Positions 34,855-42,726 of a DNA stretch of 64,000 bases are shown here, in pieces. Location of the stretch: NCBI RefSeq assembly GCF_014197795.1, contig NZ_JACIGI010000014.1, positions 48,257-112,256 on the forward strand, in the 5' to 3' direction. This DNA comes from Roseospira goensis. Its GTDB lineage: Bacteria; Pseudomonadota; Alphaproteobacteria; Rhodospirillales; Rhodospirillaceae. Every line of letters starts with the position of its first letter. The stretch's first letter is position 1. The translations under genes and the position numbers were made by a program. The notes beneath the pieces were generated by a model. The model was not told the origin of the DNA and did no database searches. It saw nothing but the letters and a program-made list of their open reading frames with translations.

Positions 34855-37680
34855 ATGAGCGTGGACTACAAATCGACCGTCTTCCTGCCCCGCACCGACT
34901 TTCCGATGAAGGCCGGCCTGGCGAAGAAGGAGCCGGAGATTCTGGCGCGCTGGCAGCGCATGGACCTGTACCGCCGTCTGCGGGAGCAGTCCAAGGGGCG
35001 CGAGAAGTTCGTGCTGCATGACGGTCCGCCCTATGCCAATGGTCACCTGCACATGGGGCACGCGCTCAACAAGATCCTCAAGGACGTCATCGTGCGCGCC
35101 CACCAGATGCTGGGCAAGGACGCCAACTACGTGCCCGGCTGGGACTGCCACGGCCTGCCGATCGAATGGAAGATCGAGGAGGGCTACCGCAAGCGCGGCC
35201 AGGACAAGGACAGCGTCGATCCCATCGCGTTCCGCAAGGAATGTCGTGAATTCGCGGAAAAGTGGATCGACGTCCAGCGCGAGGAGTTCAAGCGTCTCGG
35301 CGTCATCGGCGACTGGGACCACCCCTACACCACCATGGCCTTCGCCGCCGAGGCCCAGATCGCCCGCGAATTGGGCACGTTCCTGATGAACGGCAGCCTG
35401 TATCGCGGCGCCAAGCCGGTGATGTGGTCGGTGGTGGAGAAAACCGCGCTGGCCGACGCCGAGGTGGAATACGCCGACCACACCTCCACCACGATCTGGG
35501 TGCGCTTTCCGGTGCACCGCACGACGGTGCCGGCGCTGGAGAATGCCGCCGTCGTCATCTGGACCACCACGCCCTGGACCATGCCGGGCAACCGCGCCAT
35601 CGCCTATGGCGACGACGTCACCTATGCCGTGGTGCGGGTGACCGAGGTCGCGGAGGGCAGCCTTGCGGTGCCGGGCGAGCGGTTCGCGGTGGCGCGCGAT
35701 CTGGTGGAGCAGGTGTGCGCCGACGCCGGCATCACCGGGCACGAGGTCGCCGCCACGGTCTCGGGCGCCGATCTGGCCGGCACGGTGTGTCATCACCCCT
35801 GGCATGACCGCGGCTACGACTTCCCGGTGCCGCTGCTGCCGGGTGATTTCGTCACCACCGACCAGGGCACCGGCTTCGTCCATATCGCGCCGGGTCACGG
35901 CGAGGACGATTACTGGCTCGGCATGGCCCACGGCATCGCGGTGCCGGCCACCGTCGATGGCGACGGCACCTATTTCGAACACGTGCCGCTGTTCGCCGGG
36001 CAGCACGTGTTCAAGGTGGCCCCGGCGGTACTGGACGCCATGAGGGACGTCGGCGCCCTGCTGGCCCACGGCACGCTGGTGCACAGCTATCCGCACTCCT
36101 GGCGCTCCAAGGCGCCGCTGATCTTCCGCAACACGCCGCAGTGGTTCATCTCCATGGAGACGAACGACCTGCGCAAGAAGGCGCTGGCGGGCATCGACGC
36201 CACCCGCTGGGTGCCCGCCTCGGGCCGCAACCGCATCCGCTCGATGATCGAGAGCCGGCCGGACTGGTGCGTCTCGCGCCAGCGCGCGTGGGGCGTGCCG
36301 ATGCCCATCTTCGTGCACAGGCAGTCGGGCGAGCCGCTGCGCGACCAGACGGTTCTGGACCGGATCGCCGACGCCTTCGAGGTCGAGGGCTCCGACTGCT
36401 GGTTCCGCGACGACGCCAAGGCGCGCTTCCTGGGCAACGACCACAATCCGGAGGAGTACGACCAGATCACCGACATCGTCGAAGTCTGGTTCGACAGCGG
36501 CGCCACCCATACCTTCGTGCTGGAAAAGCGCGACGATCTCAAATGGCCGGCGTCGCTGTACCTGGAAGGGTCGGACCAGCATCGTGGCTGGTTCCATTCC
36601 TCGCTGCTGGTGAGCTGCGGCACGCGCGGCCGCCCGCCGTACGAGGCCGTGTTGACCCATGGCTTCATCCTGGACGAGAAGGGCGAGGACAAAATGTCCA
36701 AGTCCAAGGGCAACGTGATCTCGCCCAAGGACGTCTGGGAGGACATGGGTGCCGATATCCTGCGCCTGTGGGTGGTTTCGGCCGACTATTCCAACGACCT
36801 GCGCTTCGGCCGCTCGATCCTCAAGCAGGTGGGCGACAGCTACCGCCGGCTGCGCAACACGCTGCGCTACATGCTCGGCAACCTGCACGGGTTCGACGCG
36901 GCCGAGCGGCTGCCGGTCGCGGAGATGCCGGAGCTGGAGCGCTGGGTGCTGCACCGCTTGACCGAGCTGGACGCGCTGGCGCGGCGCTGTATCCACGATT
37001 TCGACTTCCACACCCTGTTCCAGGAGCTGCACCACTTCTGCGCCAACGACCTGTCGGCCTTCTACTTCGACATCCGCAAGGACAGCCTGTACTGCGATGC
37101 CCCCGACGATGCGCGCCGCCGCGCCGCGCGGACCGTGCTGGACCTGCTGTTCGATCACCTGGTGCGGTGGCTGGCGCCGTTCATCTGCTTCACCGCCGAC
37201 GAGGCGTGGCTGGCCCGTCATCCCGGGGACGACGCGACCGTCCATGACCGGCTGTTCCCGGACGTCCCGGCCGCCTGGCGCGACGACGTCCTGGCGGAGA
37301 AGTGGGCCAAGGTGCGGCGCCTGCGCCGGGCCGTGACCGGCGCGCTGGAGCAGGCCCGCGCCGCCAAGCGCATCGGCGCCAGCCTGCAGGCGCATCCGGT
37401 GGTCTATGCGCCGGCCGACGTGGTGGCCGCGTGCGAAGGGCTGGACCTCGCCGCCTTGTGCATCACCTCGGACATCACGCTGACCGCGACCGAGCCGGCG
37501 CCGGCCGACGCCTTCCGGCTGGAGGGCGAGGCGGAGGTCGCGGTGGTGGTCGATCGGGCCGACGGCGAGAAGTGCCAACGCTGCTGGAAGGTCCGGCCCG
37601 ACGTGGGCAGCCACGCTCACCCCGGCCTGTGTGACCGCTGCGACGCCGTGGTGGCGGCGCTGCCCGTGGCCGCGGACTGA
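34855..37680 (+). CDS. ileS: Isoleucyl-tRNA synthetase
   Basis: A 941-residue class I synthetase that charges tRNA-Ile and edits valine. The HIGH-type motif is HMGH at residues 66-69, and KMSKS is at about 613-617. The editing (CP1) domain lies between them, with the TTTPWTMPGNRAIAYG segment near 240. The C-terminus has the zinc-binding pattern CQRCWKVRPDVGSH...CDRCD near 906-930. All features are of the bacterial type. It precedes lspA by 6 bases and they are surely co-transcribed. Confidence 0.97.
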   Translation: MSVDYKSTVFLPRTDFPMKAGLAKKEPEILARWQRMDLYRRLREQSKGREKFVLHDGPPYANGHLHMGHALNKILKDVIVRAHQMLGKDANYVPGWDCHGLPIEWKIEEGYRKRGQDKDSVDPIAFRKECREFAEKWIDVQREEFKRLGVIGDWDHPYTTMAFAAEAQIARELGTFLMNGSLYRGAKPVMWSVVEKTALADAEVEYADHTSTTIWVRFPVHRTTVPALENAAVVIWTTTPWTMPGNRAIAYGDDVTYAVVRVTEVAEGSLAVPGERFAVARDLVEQVCADAGITGHEVAATVSGADLAGTVCHHPWHDRGYDFPVPLLPGDFVTTDQGTGFVHIAPGHGEDDYWLGMAHGIAVPATVDGDGTYFEHVPLFAGQHVFKVAPAVLDAMRDVGALLAHGTLVHSYPHSWRSKAPLIFRNTPQWFISMETNDLRKKALAGIDATRWVPASGRNRIRSMIESRPDWCVSRQRAWGVPMPIFVHRQSGEPLRDQTVLDRIADAFEVEGSDCWFRDDAKARFLGNDHNPEEYDQITDIVEVWFDSGATHTFVLEKRDDLKWPASLYLEGSDQHRGWFHSSLLVSCGTRGRPPYEAVLTHGFILDEKGEDKMSKSKGNVISPKDVWEDMGADILRLWVVSADYSNDLRFGRSILKQVGDSYRRLRNTLRYMLGNLHGFDAAERLPVAEMPELERWVLHRLTELDALARRCIHDFDFHTLFQELHHFCANDLSAFYFDIRKDSLYCDAPDDARRRAARTVLDLLFDHLVRWLAPFICFTADEAWLARHPGDDATVHDRLFPDVPAAWRDDVLAEKWAKVRRLRRAVTGALEQARAAKRIGASLQAHPVVYAPADVVAACEGLDLAALCITSDITLTATEPAPADAFRLEGEAEVAVVVDRADGEKCQRCWKVRPDVGSHAHPGLCDRCDAVVAALPVAAD

Positions 37681-37686
37681 GCCGCG

Positions 37687-38220
37687 ATGGCCCGATCCGA
37701 CACCGACACCGACACCGACACCGGCGCGCCCCGACACCCCTTGCGCAACGGGCTGGGGCTGGCCGTGGTGGTGCTGGTGCTCGACCAGATCACCAAGTAC
37801 GCGGTGTTCGTCGGGCTGCAACCGCCGTTCGGCGGTCTGCCGGTGACGGGGTTCTTCAACATCGTCACGGTGTGGAACCGGGGGGTGAGCTTCGGCCTGT
37901 TCGCCTCCGGCTCGCCCTGGACGCCGGTGCTGCTGACCGGCCTTGCGCTGGCGGTGTCGGCGCTGCTGGCCTGGTGGCTGCGCCGCGCCGACAGCCGGCT
38001 CCTGGTGGTGGCCCTCGGGCTGGTGATCGGCGGCGCGCTGGGCAACGCCATCGACCGCGCGCTGTATGGTGCGGTGATGGACTTCCTGGATGTGCACTGG
38101 GCCGGCTACCACTGGCCCGCCTTCAACGTCGCGGACGCGGCCATCTCCGTGGGCGCCGCGTTGCTGGTGTGGGACGCCTTGTTCGGCGGTCGGAAATCGC
38201 CTAAGACTTTCAAGAGCTGA
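37687..38220 (+). CDS. lspA: Lipoprotein signal peptidase (signal peptidase II)
   Basis: A 177-residue inner-membrane aspartyl protease that removes signal peptides from prolipoproteins such as the TssJ and DUF3035 proteins here. Four hydrophobic segments are visible. The catalytic aspartates lie in GNAIDR (Asp123) and FNVADAAI (Asp150). The N-terminus contains an unusual Asp-Thr repeat encoded by four perfect copies of GACACC (37699-37722); this may vary in length or may lie upstream of a later true start. It directly follows ileS. Confidence 0.95.
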   Translation: MARSDTDTDTDTGAPRHPLRNGLGLAVVVLVLDQITKYAVFVGLQPPFGGLPVTGFFNIVTVWNRGVSFGLFASGSPWTPVLLTGLALAVSALLAWWLRRADSRLLVVALGLVIGGALGNAIDRALYGAVMDFLDVHWAGYHWPAFNVADAAISVGAALLVWDALFGGRKSPKTFKS

Positions 38221-38241
38221 CGAAATCGCTGGAGCGCCGAC

Positions 38242-38808
38242 ATGCGAGCCTGGATCGCCGGTGTGGTTGCGGCGGGCCTGCTGGCCGGCTTGACCGGCTG
38301 CGAGAACCCGAAGCGCGCGCTGGGGCTGGAGAAGGAGCCCCCCGACGAGTTCGCGGTGGTGACGCGCGCCCCCCTCAGCCTGCCCCCGGAATACAACCTG
38401 CGCCCGCCGCGCCCCGGCGCGCCGCGCCCGCAGGAGGGGACGGTGCGCGACCAGGCCCGGCGGGTCATCACCGGCGCGCCGGCCGAGTCCACCGCGCGCC
38501 GCCGGCCGCTGCCCGAGGGGGTGAGCGCGGGCGAGCGTGCGCTGCTGGAGAAGGCGCGCACCGACGAGGCGATCCCGGATATCCGCACGGTGGTGGACGA
38601 GGAGACCAGCGCGCTGGCGGCGGAGAGCGAGGGCTTCGCCGACGTTCTGCTGTTCTGGCGCGAGCCGGAGAGCTTCGGCACCGAGGTCGACGCCGCCGCC
38701 GAGAGCCGCCGCCTGCGCGAGAACCGGGCGCTGGGCCGCCCGCCCACCACCGGCGCCTCGCCGTCGATCGAGCGCCGCGAGCGCGGGATTCTGGAGGGGC
38801 TTTTCTGA
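38242..38808 (+). CDS. DUF3035-type lipoprotein
   Basis: A 188-residue lipoprotein with a signal peptide ending in the lipobox LTGC (Cys21). Next comes the conserved segment PPDEFAVVTRAPLSLPPEYNLRPPRPG, which identifies the DUF3035 family common in Alphaproteobacteria right after lspA. The rest is charged and probably extended. A role in outer-membrane assembly has been suggested for related proteins, but I cannot confirm it here. It lies 21 bases after lspA, so it is probably in the ileS-lspA transcript. Confidence 0.82.
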   Translation: MRAWIAGVVAAGLLAGLTGCENPKRALGLEKEPPDEFAVVTRAPLSLPPEYNLRPPRPGAPRPQEGTVRDQARRVITGAPAESTARRRPLPEGVSAGERALLEKARTDEAIPDIRTVVDEETSALAAESEGFADVLLFWREPESFGTEVDAAAESRRLRENRALGRPPTTGASPSIERRERGILEGLF

Positions 38809-38817
38809 GCCTCGCAA

Positions 38818-38842
38818 CGGACGGCGGTGCACCCGCCGTCCG
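38818..38842. terminator. Hairpin between convergent genes
   Basis: CGGACGGCGG at 38818-38827 pairs exactly with CCGCCGTCCG at 38833-38842 around a 5-base loop. It sits between the stops of the DUF3035 gene and meaB and can serve both directions. No T-run follows. Confidence 0.6.
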
Positions 38843-38857
38843 GCTGCGCGGTCGGCC

Positions 38858-39853
38858 CTACTCCGCCTTCACCCCGAAGCTCTCCAGGATCTCCGTCGCC
38901 GCCAGGGTGACGGTCAGTGAACCGTCGTCGACGCCCTTGAGCAGGTCGGGCAGCCGCTCGCGCACCTCGGGATGGGCGCGCACCGCGTCCAGCAGCCGGT
39001 CCTCGACCATCGACCACATCCAGTTCACGCGCTGGCGGCGGCGCTTCTCCTCGATCTCGCCGTGGGCGGACAGGGTTTCCCAGTGCGCCTCCACCTTCTC
39101 CCACAGCGTGTCCAGCCCCTTGCCGGACAGGCCCGAGCAGGTGATGACCGGCACCGCCCAGTGCGGGCTGGGCGGCTGGAGGATGTGGACCGCGTTCTTG
39201 TACTGGTGCACGGCCTGGTGGGCGGCCTGGACGCCCAGGTTGTCCACCTTGTTGACGGCGATGAGGTCGGCCAGTTCCAGCACGCCCTTCTTGATGCCCT
39301 GCAACTCGTCGCCGGCGCCGGCCAGCATCAGCACCAGGAAGAAGTCCACCATGTCGGCGACCACGGTCTCGTTCTGGCCGGCGCCCACGGTTTCCACCAG
39401 GATGACGTCGAAGCCGGCGGCCTCGCACACCACCATGGTCTCGCGCGTGGCCCGGTTGACGCCGCCCAGCCGCCCGCCCGAGGGTGACGGCCGGATGAAG
39501 GCGTTGGGATCGGTCGCCAGCGTCTCCATGCGGGTCTTGTCGCCCAGGATGGAGCCGCCGGAGCGGGTCGAGGACGGATCCACCGCCAGCACCGCCACCC
39601 GGTGGCCCTTGGCGGTCAGCATGCGGCCCAGGGATTCGATGAACGTGGACTTGCCGACGCCGGGCACGCCGGTGATGCCGACCCGGTGCGCCTTGCCGGC
39701 GTGCGGGATCAGCTCCAGCAGCATCGCCTGGGCCATGTCCTGATGGCGGCGGTTGCGACTCTCCACCAGCGTGATGGCGCGGCCCAGGGCGGCGCGGTCG
39801 CCGGAGCGCACGCCGGTGACGTAGTCCTCGACGGTCAGGTCGGAGCGGGGCAT
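38858..39853 (-). CDS. meaB: MeaB/ArgK-type GTPase, methylmalonyl-CoA mutase chaperone
   Basis: A 331-residue G3E-family GTPase. MeaB loads and protects the B12 cofactor of methylmalonyl-CoA mutase. The Walker A motif GVPGVGKS is at residues 62-69. Family segments such as VLAVDPSSTRSGGSILGDKTRM and VETVGAGQNE are intact, and NKVD gives guanine specificity near residue 200. The mutase genes are not in this window, so the gene stands alone here. It is convergent with the DUF3035 gene and downstream of the FHA-GGDEF gene on the same strand, with 193 bases between. Confidence 0.93.
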   Translation of the reverse strand: MPRSDLTVEDYVTGVRSGDRAALGRAITLVESRNRRHQDMAQAMLLELIPHAGKAHRVGITGVPGVGKSTFIESLGRMLTAKGHRVAVLAVDPSSTRSGGSILGDKTRMETLATDPNAFIRPSPSGGRLGGVNRATRETMVVCEAAGFDVILVETVGAGQNETVVADMVDFFLVLMLAGAGDELQGIKKGVLELADLIAVNKVDNLGVQAAHQAVHQYKNAVHILQPPSPHWAVPVITCSGLSGKGLDTLWEKVEAHWETLSAHGEIEEKRRRQRVNWMWSMVEDRLLDAVRAHPEVRERLPDLLKGVDDGSLTVTLAATEILESFGVKAE

Positions 39854-40046
39854 GAGGCGGGAACCCTGCGGGAATGGAGGATGGCGGTCGGGAAACGGCC
39901 GGGGCCGGGGCCGACGCGGAGCGCCCTACTCAATACACTTCGCCGCCGGGGTGCAAGTCCCACAGGGCGCAGACACCGGGGGCTGCGTCGCGCCCGAAAC
40001 CGGGTCCCCGCGCACACACAGAGTCCGGTTCCGGTGATGGGCCGCC

Positions 40047-41003
40047 CTACGACTGCATGGTCAGGCGGGGATCGGTGTCGGCGCCGGAGCAGACCTGGTT
40101 GCGGCCGTTCCTCTTGGCCGTGTACAGACGCTCGTCGGCGAGGGCGATGAAACGTTCGGCCACCCCGTTCACCTCGGACGCCAGCGCCAGACCGATCGAC
40201 ACCGTCAGCGGCACGGGCTCGCCCTTGGATGTCAGCGGGTTGCTCTCGATCGCCTGTCGTACCCGTTCCGCGATCCGCACCGCGCCCTCCGCATCCACGT
40301 CGGTCACCACCATGACGAACTCCTCGCCGCCATAGCGGCCGGCGATGTCCTTGTCCCGGATCTCGTGGCGCAACAGGGTGGAGACGTGGCACAGGGCCTC
40401 GTCGCCGAAGGGGTGGCCGTGGGTGTCGTTGATGACCTTGAAGTGATCGAGATCGACCATCAGCAGCGCCAGACGGTCGAGTCGCTTGCGGGCCGCGGCC
40501 AGGCGTTGCTCCAGTACGCCAAGAAAGTATCTTTTGTTGTAGAGGCGGGTGAGCGGATCGTGTGCGGCGTTGTCGAACAGGCGGTTCTGGTAGTGCTGCT
40601 CCGATTCGGTGACGTAGGCGAACTTGAACGAGACGCTGCCGCCAAGGCCGATCACGTCCTGGTCGTGGAGGACGCGCCGGTCGACACGGTCGCCGTTGAC
40701 GGTCAGGCCGTTGCTGGAGCGCAGGTCAAAGGCCTCGACGCCGTCCGCGGTGGAGATGAGGCGCGCGTGCCGGCGGCTGACCGTGGCCTCCAGGACCTGG
40801 ATATCGCACTCATCAGCGCGCCCGAGCAGCGTTTCGTAGCTGTCGAGCACGTAGATGCGCCCGGCATCGTGCCCGGTCAACGCCACGAGGGACGGCAGCA
40901 CGCCGCCCTTGGTGACCGGACCTGACTTGTCGTATTCAAGGTGAACCGTCAGGTCGCTGGTTGTATCGTCGTCCGAGGAGACCACGCGAGAGGCCCAACC
41001 CAT
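40047..41003 (-). CDS. FHA-GGDEF diguanylate cyclase
   Basis: A 318-residue soluble protein. Residues about 40-130 are an FHA domain (LLGRADECDIQV, SRRHARLIS, SSNGLTVNG), which binds phosphothreonine. The C-terminal half is a GGDEF domain with an active-type GGEEF near residue 222. An RxxD sequence (RDKD) lies exactly five residues before it, the position of the product-inhibition site. It should therefore make cyclic di-GMP under phosphorylation-dependent control and be feedback inhibited. The Ser/Thr kinase encoded at 45134-48892 is a possible partner. It is divergent from the ycaO-tfuA operon across a 165-base AT-richer region. Confidence 0.9.
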   Translation of the reverse strand: MGWASRVVSSDDDTTSDLTVHLEYDKSGPVTKGGVLPSLVALTGHDAGRIYVLDSYETLLGRADECDIQVLEATVSRRHARLISTADGVEAFDLRSSNGLTVNGDRVDRRVLHDQDVIGLGGSVSFKFAYVTESEQHYQNRLFDNAAHDPLTRLYNKRYFLGVLEQRLAAARKRLDRLALLMVDLDHFKVINDTHGHPFGDEALCHVSTLLRHEIRDKDIAGRYGGEEFVMVVTDVDAEGAVRIAERVRQAIESNPLTSKGEPVPLTVSIGLALASEVNGVAERFIALADERLYTAKRNGRNQVCSGADTDPRLTMQS

Positions 41004-41050
41004 TGTACGGTCATGAAATCGTCTCTGGCTGACGAACGAACGAGGCTATC

Positions 41051-41176
41051 ATGCCATGCCTGCATTTTGAAGAAAATCGTCCCATGGTTTTAAGGGAAAA
41101 TTCTTCACGGTTCAGTCGGGCGTCTGATAAGCTGTTGGCTCCATTTACTGCGGACCGGGGATTGATTCATGAGTAA
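41051..41176 (+). CDS. Possible small peptide gene upstream of the ycaO-tfuA operon
   Basis: A 41-codon open frame (MPCLHFEENRPMV... ending GLIHE) that overlaps the start of the next small gene by 8 bases. The ATG has a modest ACGAGG six bases upstream. The base composition is AT-rich like the rest of this intergenic region, so a chance open frame is quite possible. If real, it would be coupled to the 74-residue gene. No family was recognised. Confidence 0.22.
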   Translation: MPCLHFEENRPMVLRENSSRFSRASDKLLAPFTADRGLIHE

Positions 41177-41393
41177 GAAGTACGAGCATGGGATCACCAT
41201 CAAATGGGGCGCGGAGTTGTACTATGTCCCCATGGAAACGTGGCAAAAACAAACGGTTCCGGATGACCTGCGCGCCGAAGTCACGCAGTTGATCGACCGC
41301 GGCGCGATTCTCGCCTCGATTTCCCAGACCGGGGAAGGCATTGGGTCGGCCTGCTACCTGATCGACCTGAGTGCCATCCGCTCCGACGAATAA
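41169..41393 (+). CDS. Small protein at the head of ycaO-tfuA, candidate modification substrate
   Basis: A 74-residue protein with no signal peptide or membrane segment, containing a single cysteine in GIGSACYLIDL near residue 62. Its coding sequence is visibly less GC-rich than the flanking ycaO and tfuA genes and uses A/T-ending codons such as AAA and GTT. It is preceded by a weak GGGGAT ribosome binding site. The ycaO frame starts within or just after its stop, so the three genes look translationally coupled. I do not recognise the family. As the only small gene in a YcaO-TfuA operon, it is the natural candidate for the peptide or protein that is modified, but an accessory role such as substrate recognition is equally compatible. 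Confidence 0.65.
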   Translation: MSKKYEHGITIKWGAELYYVPMETWQKQTVPDDLRAEVTQLIDRGAILASISQTGEGIGSACYLIDLSAIRSDE

Positions 41394-42726
41394 GGGCGTG
41401 GACGGATCGTCCCGCCACGGGCCGGACCGTGCGGAAGGCGCGCCGTCCGGCCCGACTCCGGCGGATGCCGGCAAGGGCTACCGCACCGGCACCCATCGCC
41501 TGCGGGCGCCGGCCGAGACGCTGGCCTGCGTGACACCCCACCTGGCGGCGATGGGCATCACCCGGATCGCCACCATCACCGGCCTGGACCGGGTCGGGCT
41601 GCCGGTGGTGGCGGTCTATCGGCCCAATGCCCGCTCGGTCGCGGTCTCCCAGGGCAAGGGCATCGACCTCGCGGCCGCCAAGGCGTCCGGCGTCATGGAG
41701 GCGATCGAGAGCCACCATGCCGAACACCCGGATCTGGCGCTGCGGCTGACGTCGGAGCACGACCTGCGGGCCGCCGGCCACGCCGTCGTGGCGACGCAGC
41801 GGCTGCCGCGCCTGTCGGTGAGCCGCTTCGACGCCCGCACGCCGATCCTGTGGTGCGCGGCCCGGGATCTGATGGCGGCCCCCGGGCGCACCGCGGTGCC
41901 GCTGTGGGTGCCGTTCGAGATGGTGCATACCAACTACACCCGCCCGCTGCCGGCCGGGAGCGGGCATTTCCAGATGAGTTCGAACGGGCTCGCCTCCGGC
42001 AACCATCCCCTGGAGGCGATCGGCCACGGCCTGTGCGAGGTGATCGAGCGCGACGCCCTGGCGCTGTGGGCGCTGCGCGGCGGCACCGACAGCGACCGCG
42101 GACGGCTGGATCTGGACACCGTCGACGACCCCACGGCCCGTGATCTTCTGGCGCGGCTGGCGGCGGCGGACTTGGCGGTCGGCGTCTGGGACATCACCAC
42201 CGACGTCGGCGTGCCGGTGTTCGTCTGTGCCCTGGCCGATCGCACCACCAACCACCTGGGGCAGGTGTATTCCAGCCACGGCTCCGGCTGCCATCCGGCG
42301 CGCGCGATCGCGCTGTGCCGGGCGCTGACCGAGGCCGCCCAGACCCGCCTGACCTACATTGCCGGCACGCGCGACGATGCCCACCGCACCCTGTTCGAGA
42401 CCGCGCGCAACCCCGACCGGGTGGCGGCGGTGCGGGCGCGCCTGGAGACGCCGCCGCAGGGGGCGGGGCGGGCCTTCGCGGCGGTGCCCAGCCATGAGAC
42501 CCTCCGCTTCGACGACGATGTGACCTGGATCCTGGCGCGGCTGGCGGCGGTCGGCATCACCCAGGCGGCCGTGGTGACGGTCCCCGCCCGCATCCCCGGG
42601 ATCGCGGTGGTGCGGGTGATCGTGCCGGGGCTGGAGGGCCTGCACGACGCGCCCGGGTATGTGCGCGGGGAGCGGGCGATGGCCCTCGCCCGGGACCGGG
42701 CCGACGGCGGAGCACCGGCGGCATGA
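41371..42726 (+). CDS. YcaO-family cyclodehydratase/thioamide synthetase (TfuA-associated)
   Basis: A 451-residue YcaO protein; these enzymes use ATP to activate backbone amides. The family core is seen from GKGYRTGTHRLRAPAETL (about residue 35) through SQGKGIDLAAAKASGVMEAIE near 94 and LCEVIERDALALWAL near 222. The C-terminus (RDRADGGAPAA) lacks the PxPxP ending found in azoline-forming YcaOs. Paired with TfuA, the expected reaction is backbone thioamide formation. The GTG at 41371 overlaps the small upstream gene by 23 bases; another in-frame GTG at 41398 lies just after its stop. The conserved region starts well downstream of both. Its stop overlaps tfuA by four bases (ATGA). Confidence 0.88.
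   Translation: MPSAPTNKGVDGSSRHGPDRAEGAPSGPTPADAGKGYRTGTHRLRAPAETLACVTPHLAAMGITRIATITGLDRVGLPVVAVYRPNARSVAVSQGKGIDLAAAKASGVMEAIESHHAEHPDLALRLTSEHDLRAAGHAVVATQRLPRLSVSRFDARTPILWCAARDLMAAPGRTAVPLWVPFEMVHTNYTRPLPAGSGHFQMSSNGLASGNHPLEAIGHGLCEVIERDALALWALRGGTDSDRGRLDLDTVDDPTARDLLARLAAADLAVGVWDITTDVGVPVFVCALADRTTNHLGQVYSSHGSGCHPARAIALCRALTEAAQTRLTYIAGTRDDAHRTLFETARNPDRVAAVRARLETPPQGAGRAFAAVPSHETLRFDDDVTWILARLAAVGITQAAVVTVPARIPGIAVVRVIVPGLEGLHDAPGYVRGERAMALARDRADGGAPAA

Noticed and set aside
34663-38832. A 1389-codon open frame on the - strand
   Set aside because: It is antisense to ileS, lspA and the DUF3035 gene, which carry clear family motifs.
39921-39970. A 7-bp acceptor-like pairing (GCGCCCT with AGGGCGC) enclosing GGTGCAAGTCC, resembling the 3' half of a tRNA or part of a cobalamin riboswitch near meaB
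   Set aside because: Only 36 bases lie between the arms, too few for a tRNA, and the T-stem pairs poorly. The other conserved cobalamin-riboswitch blocks are missing, and it would read opposite to meaB.
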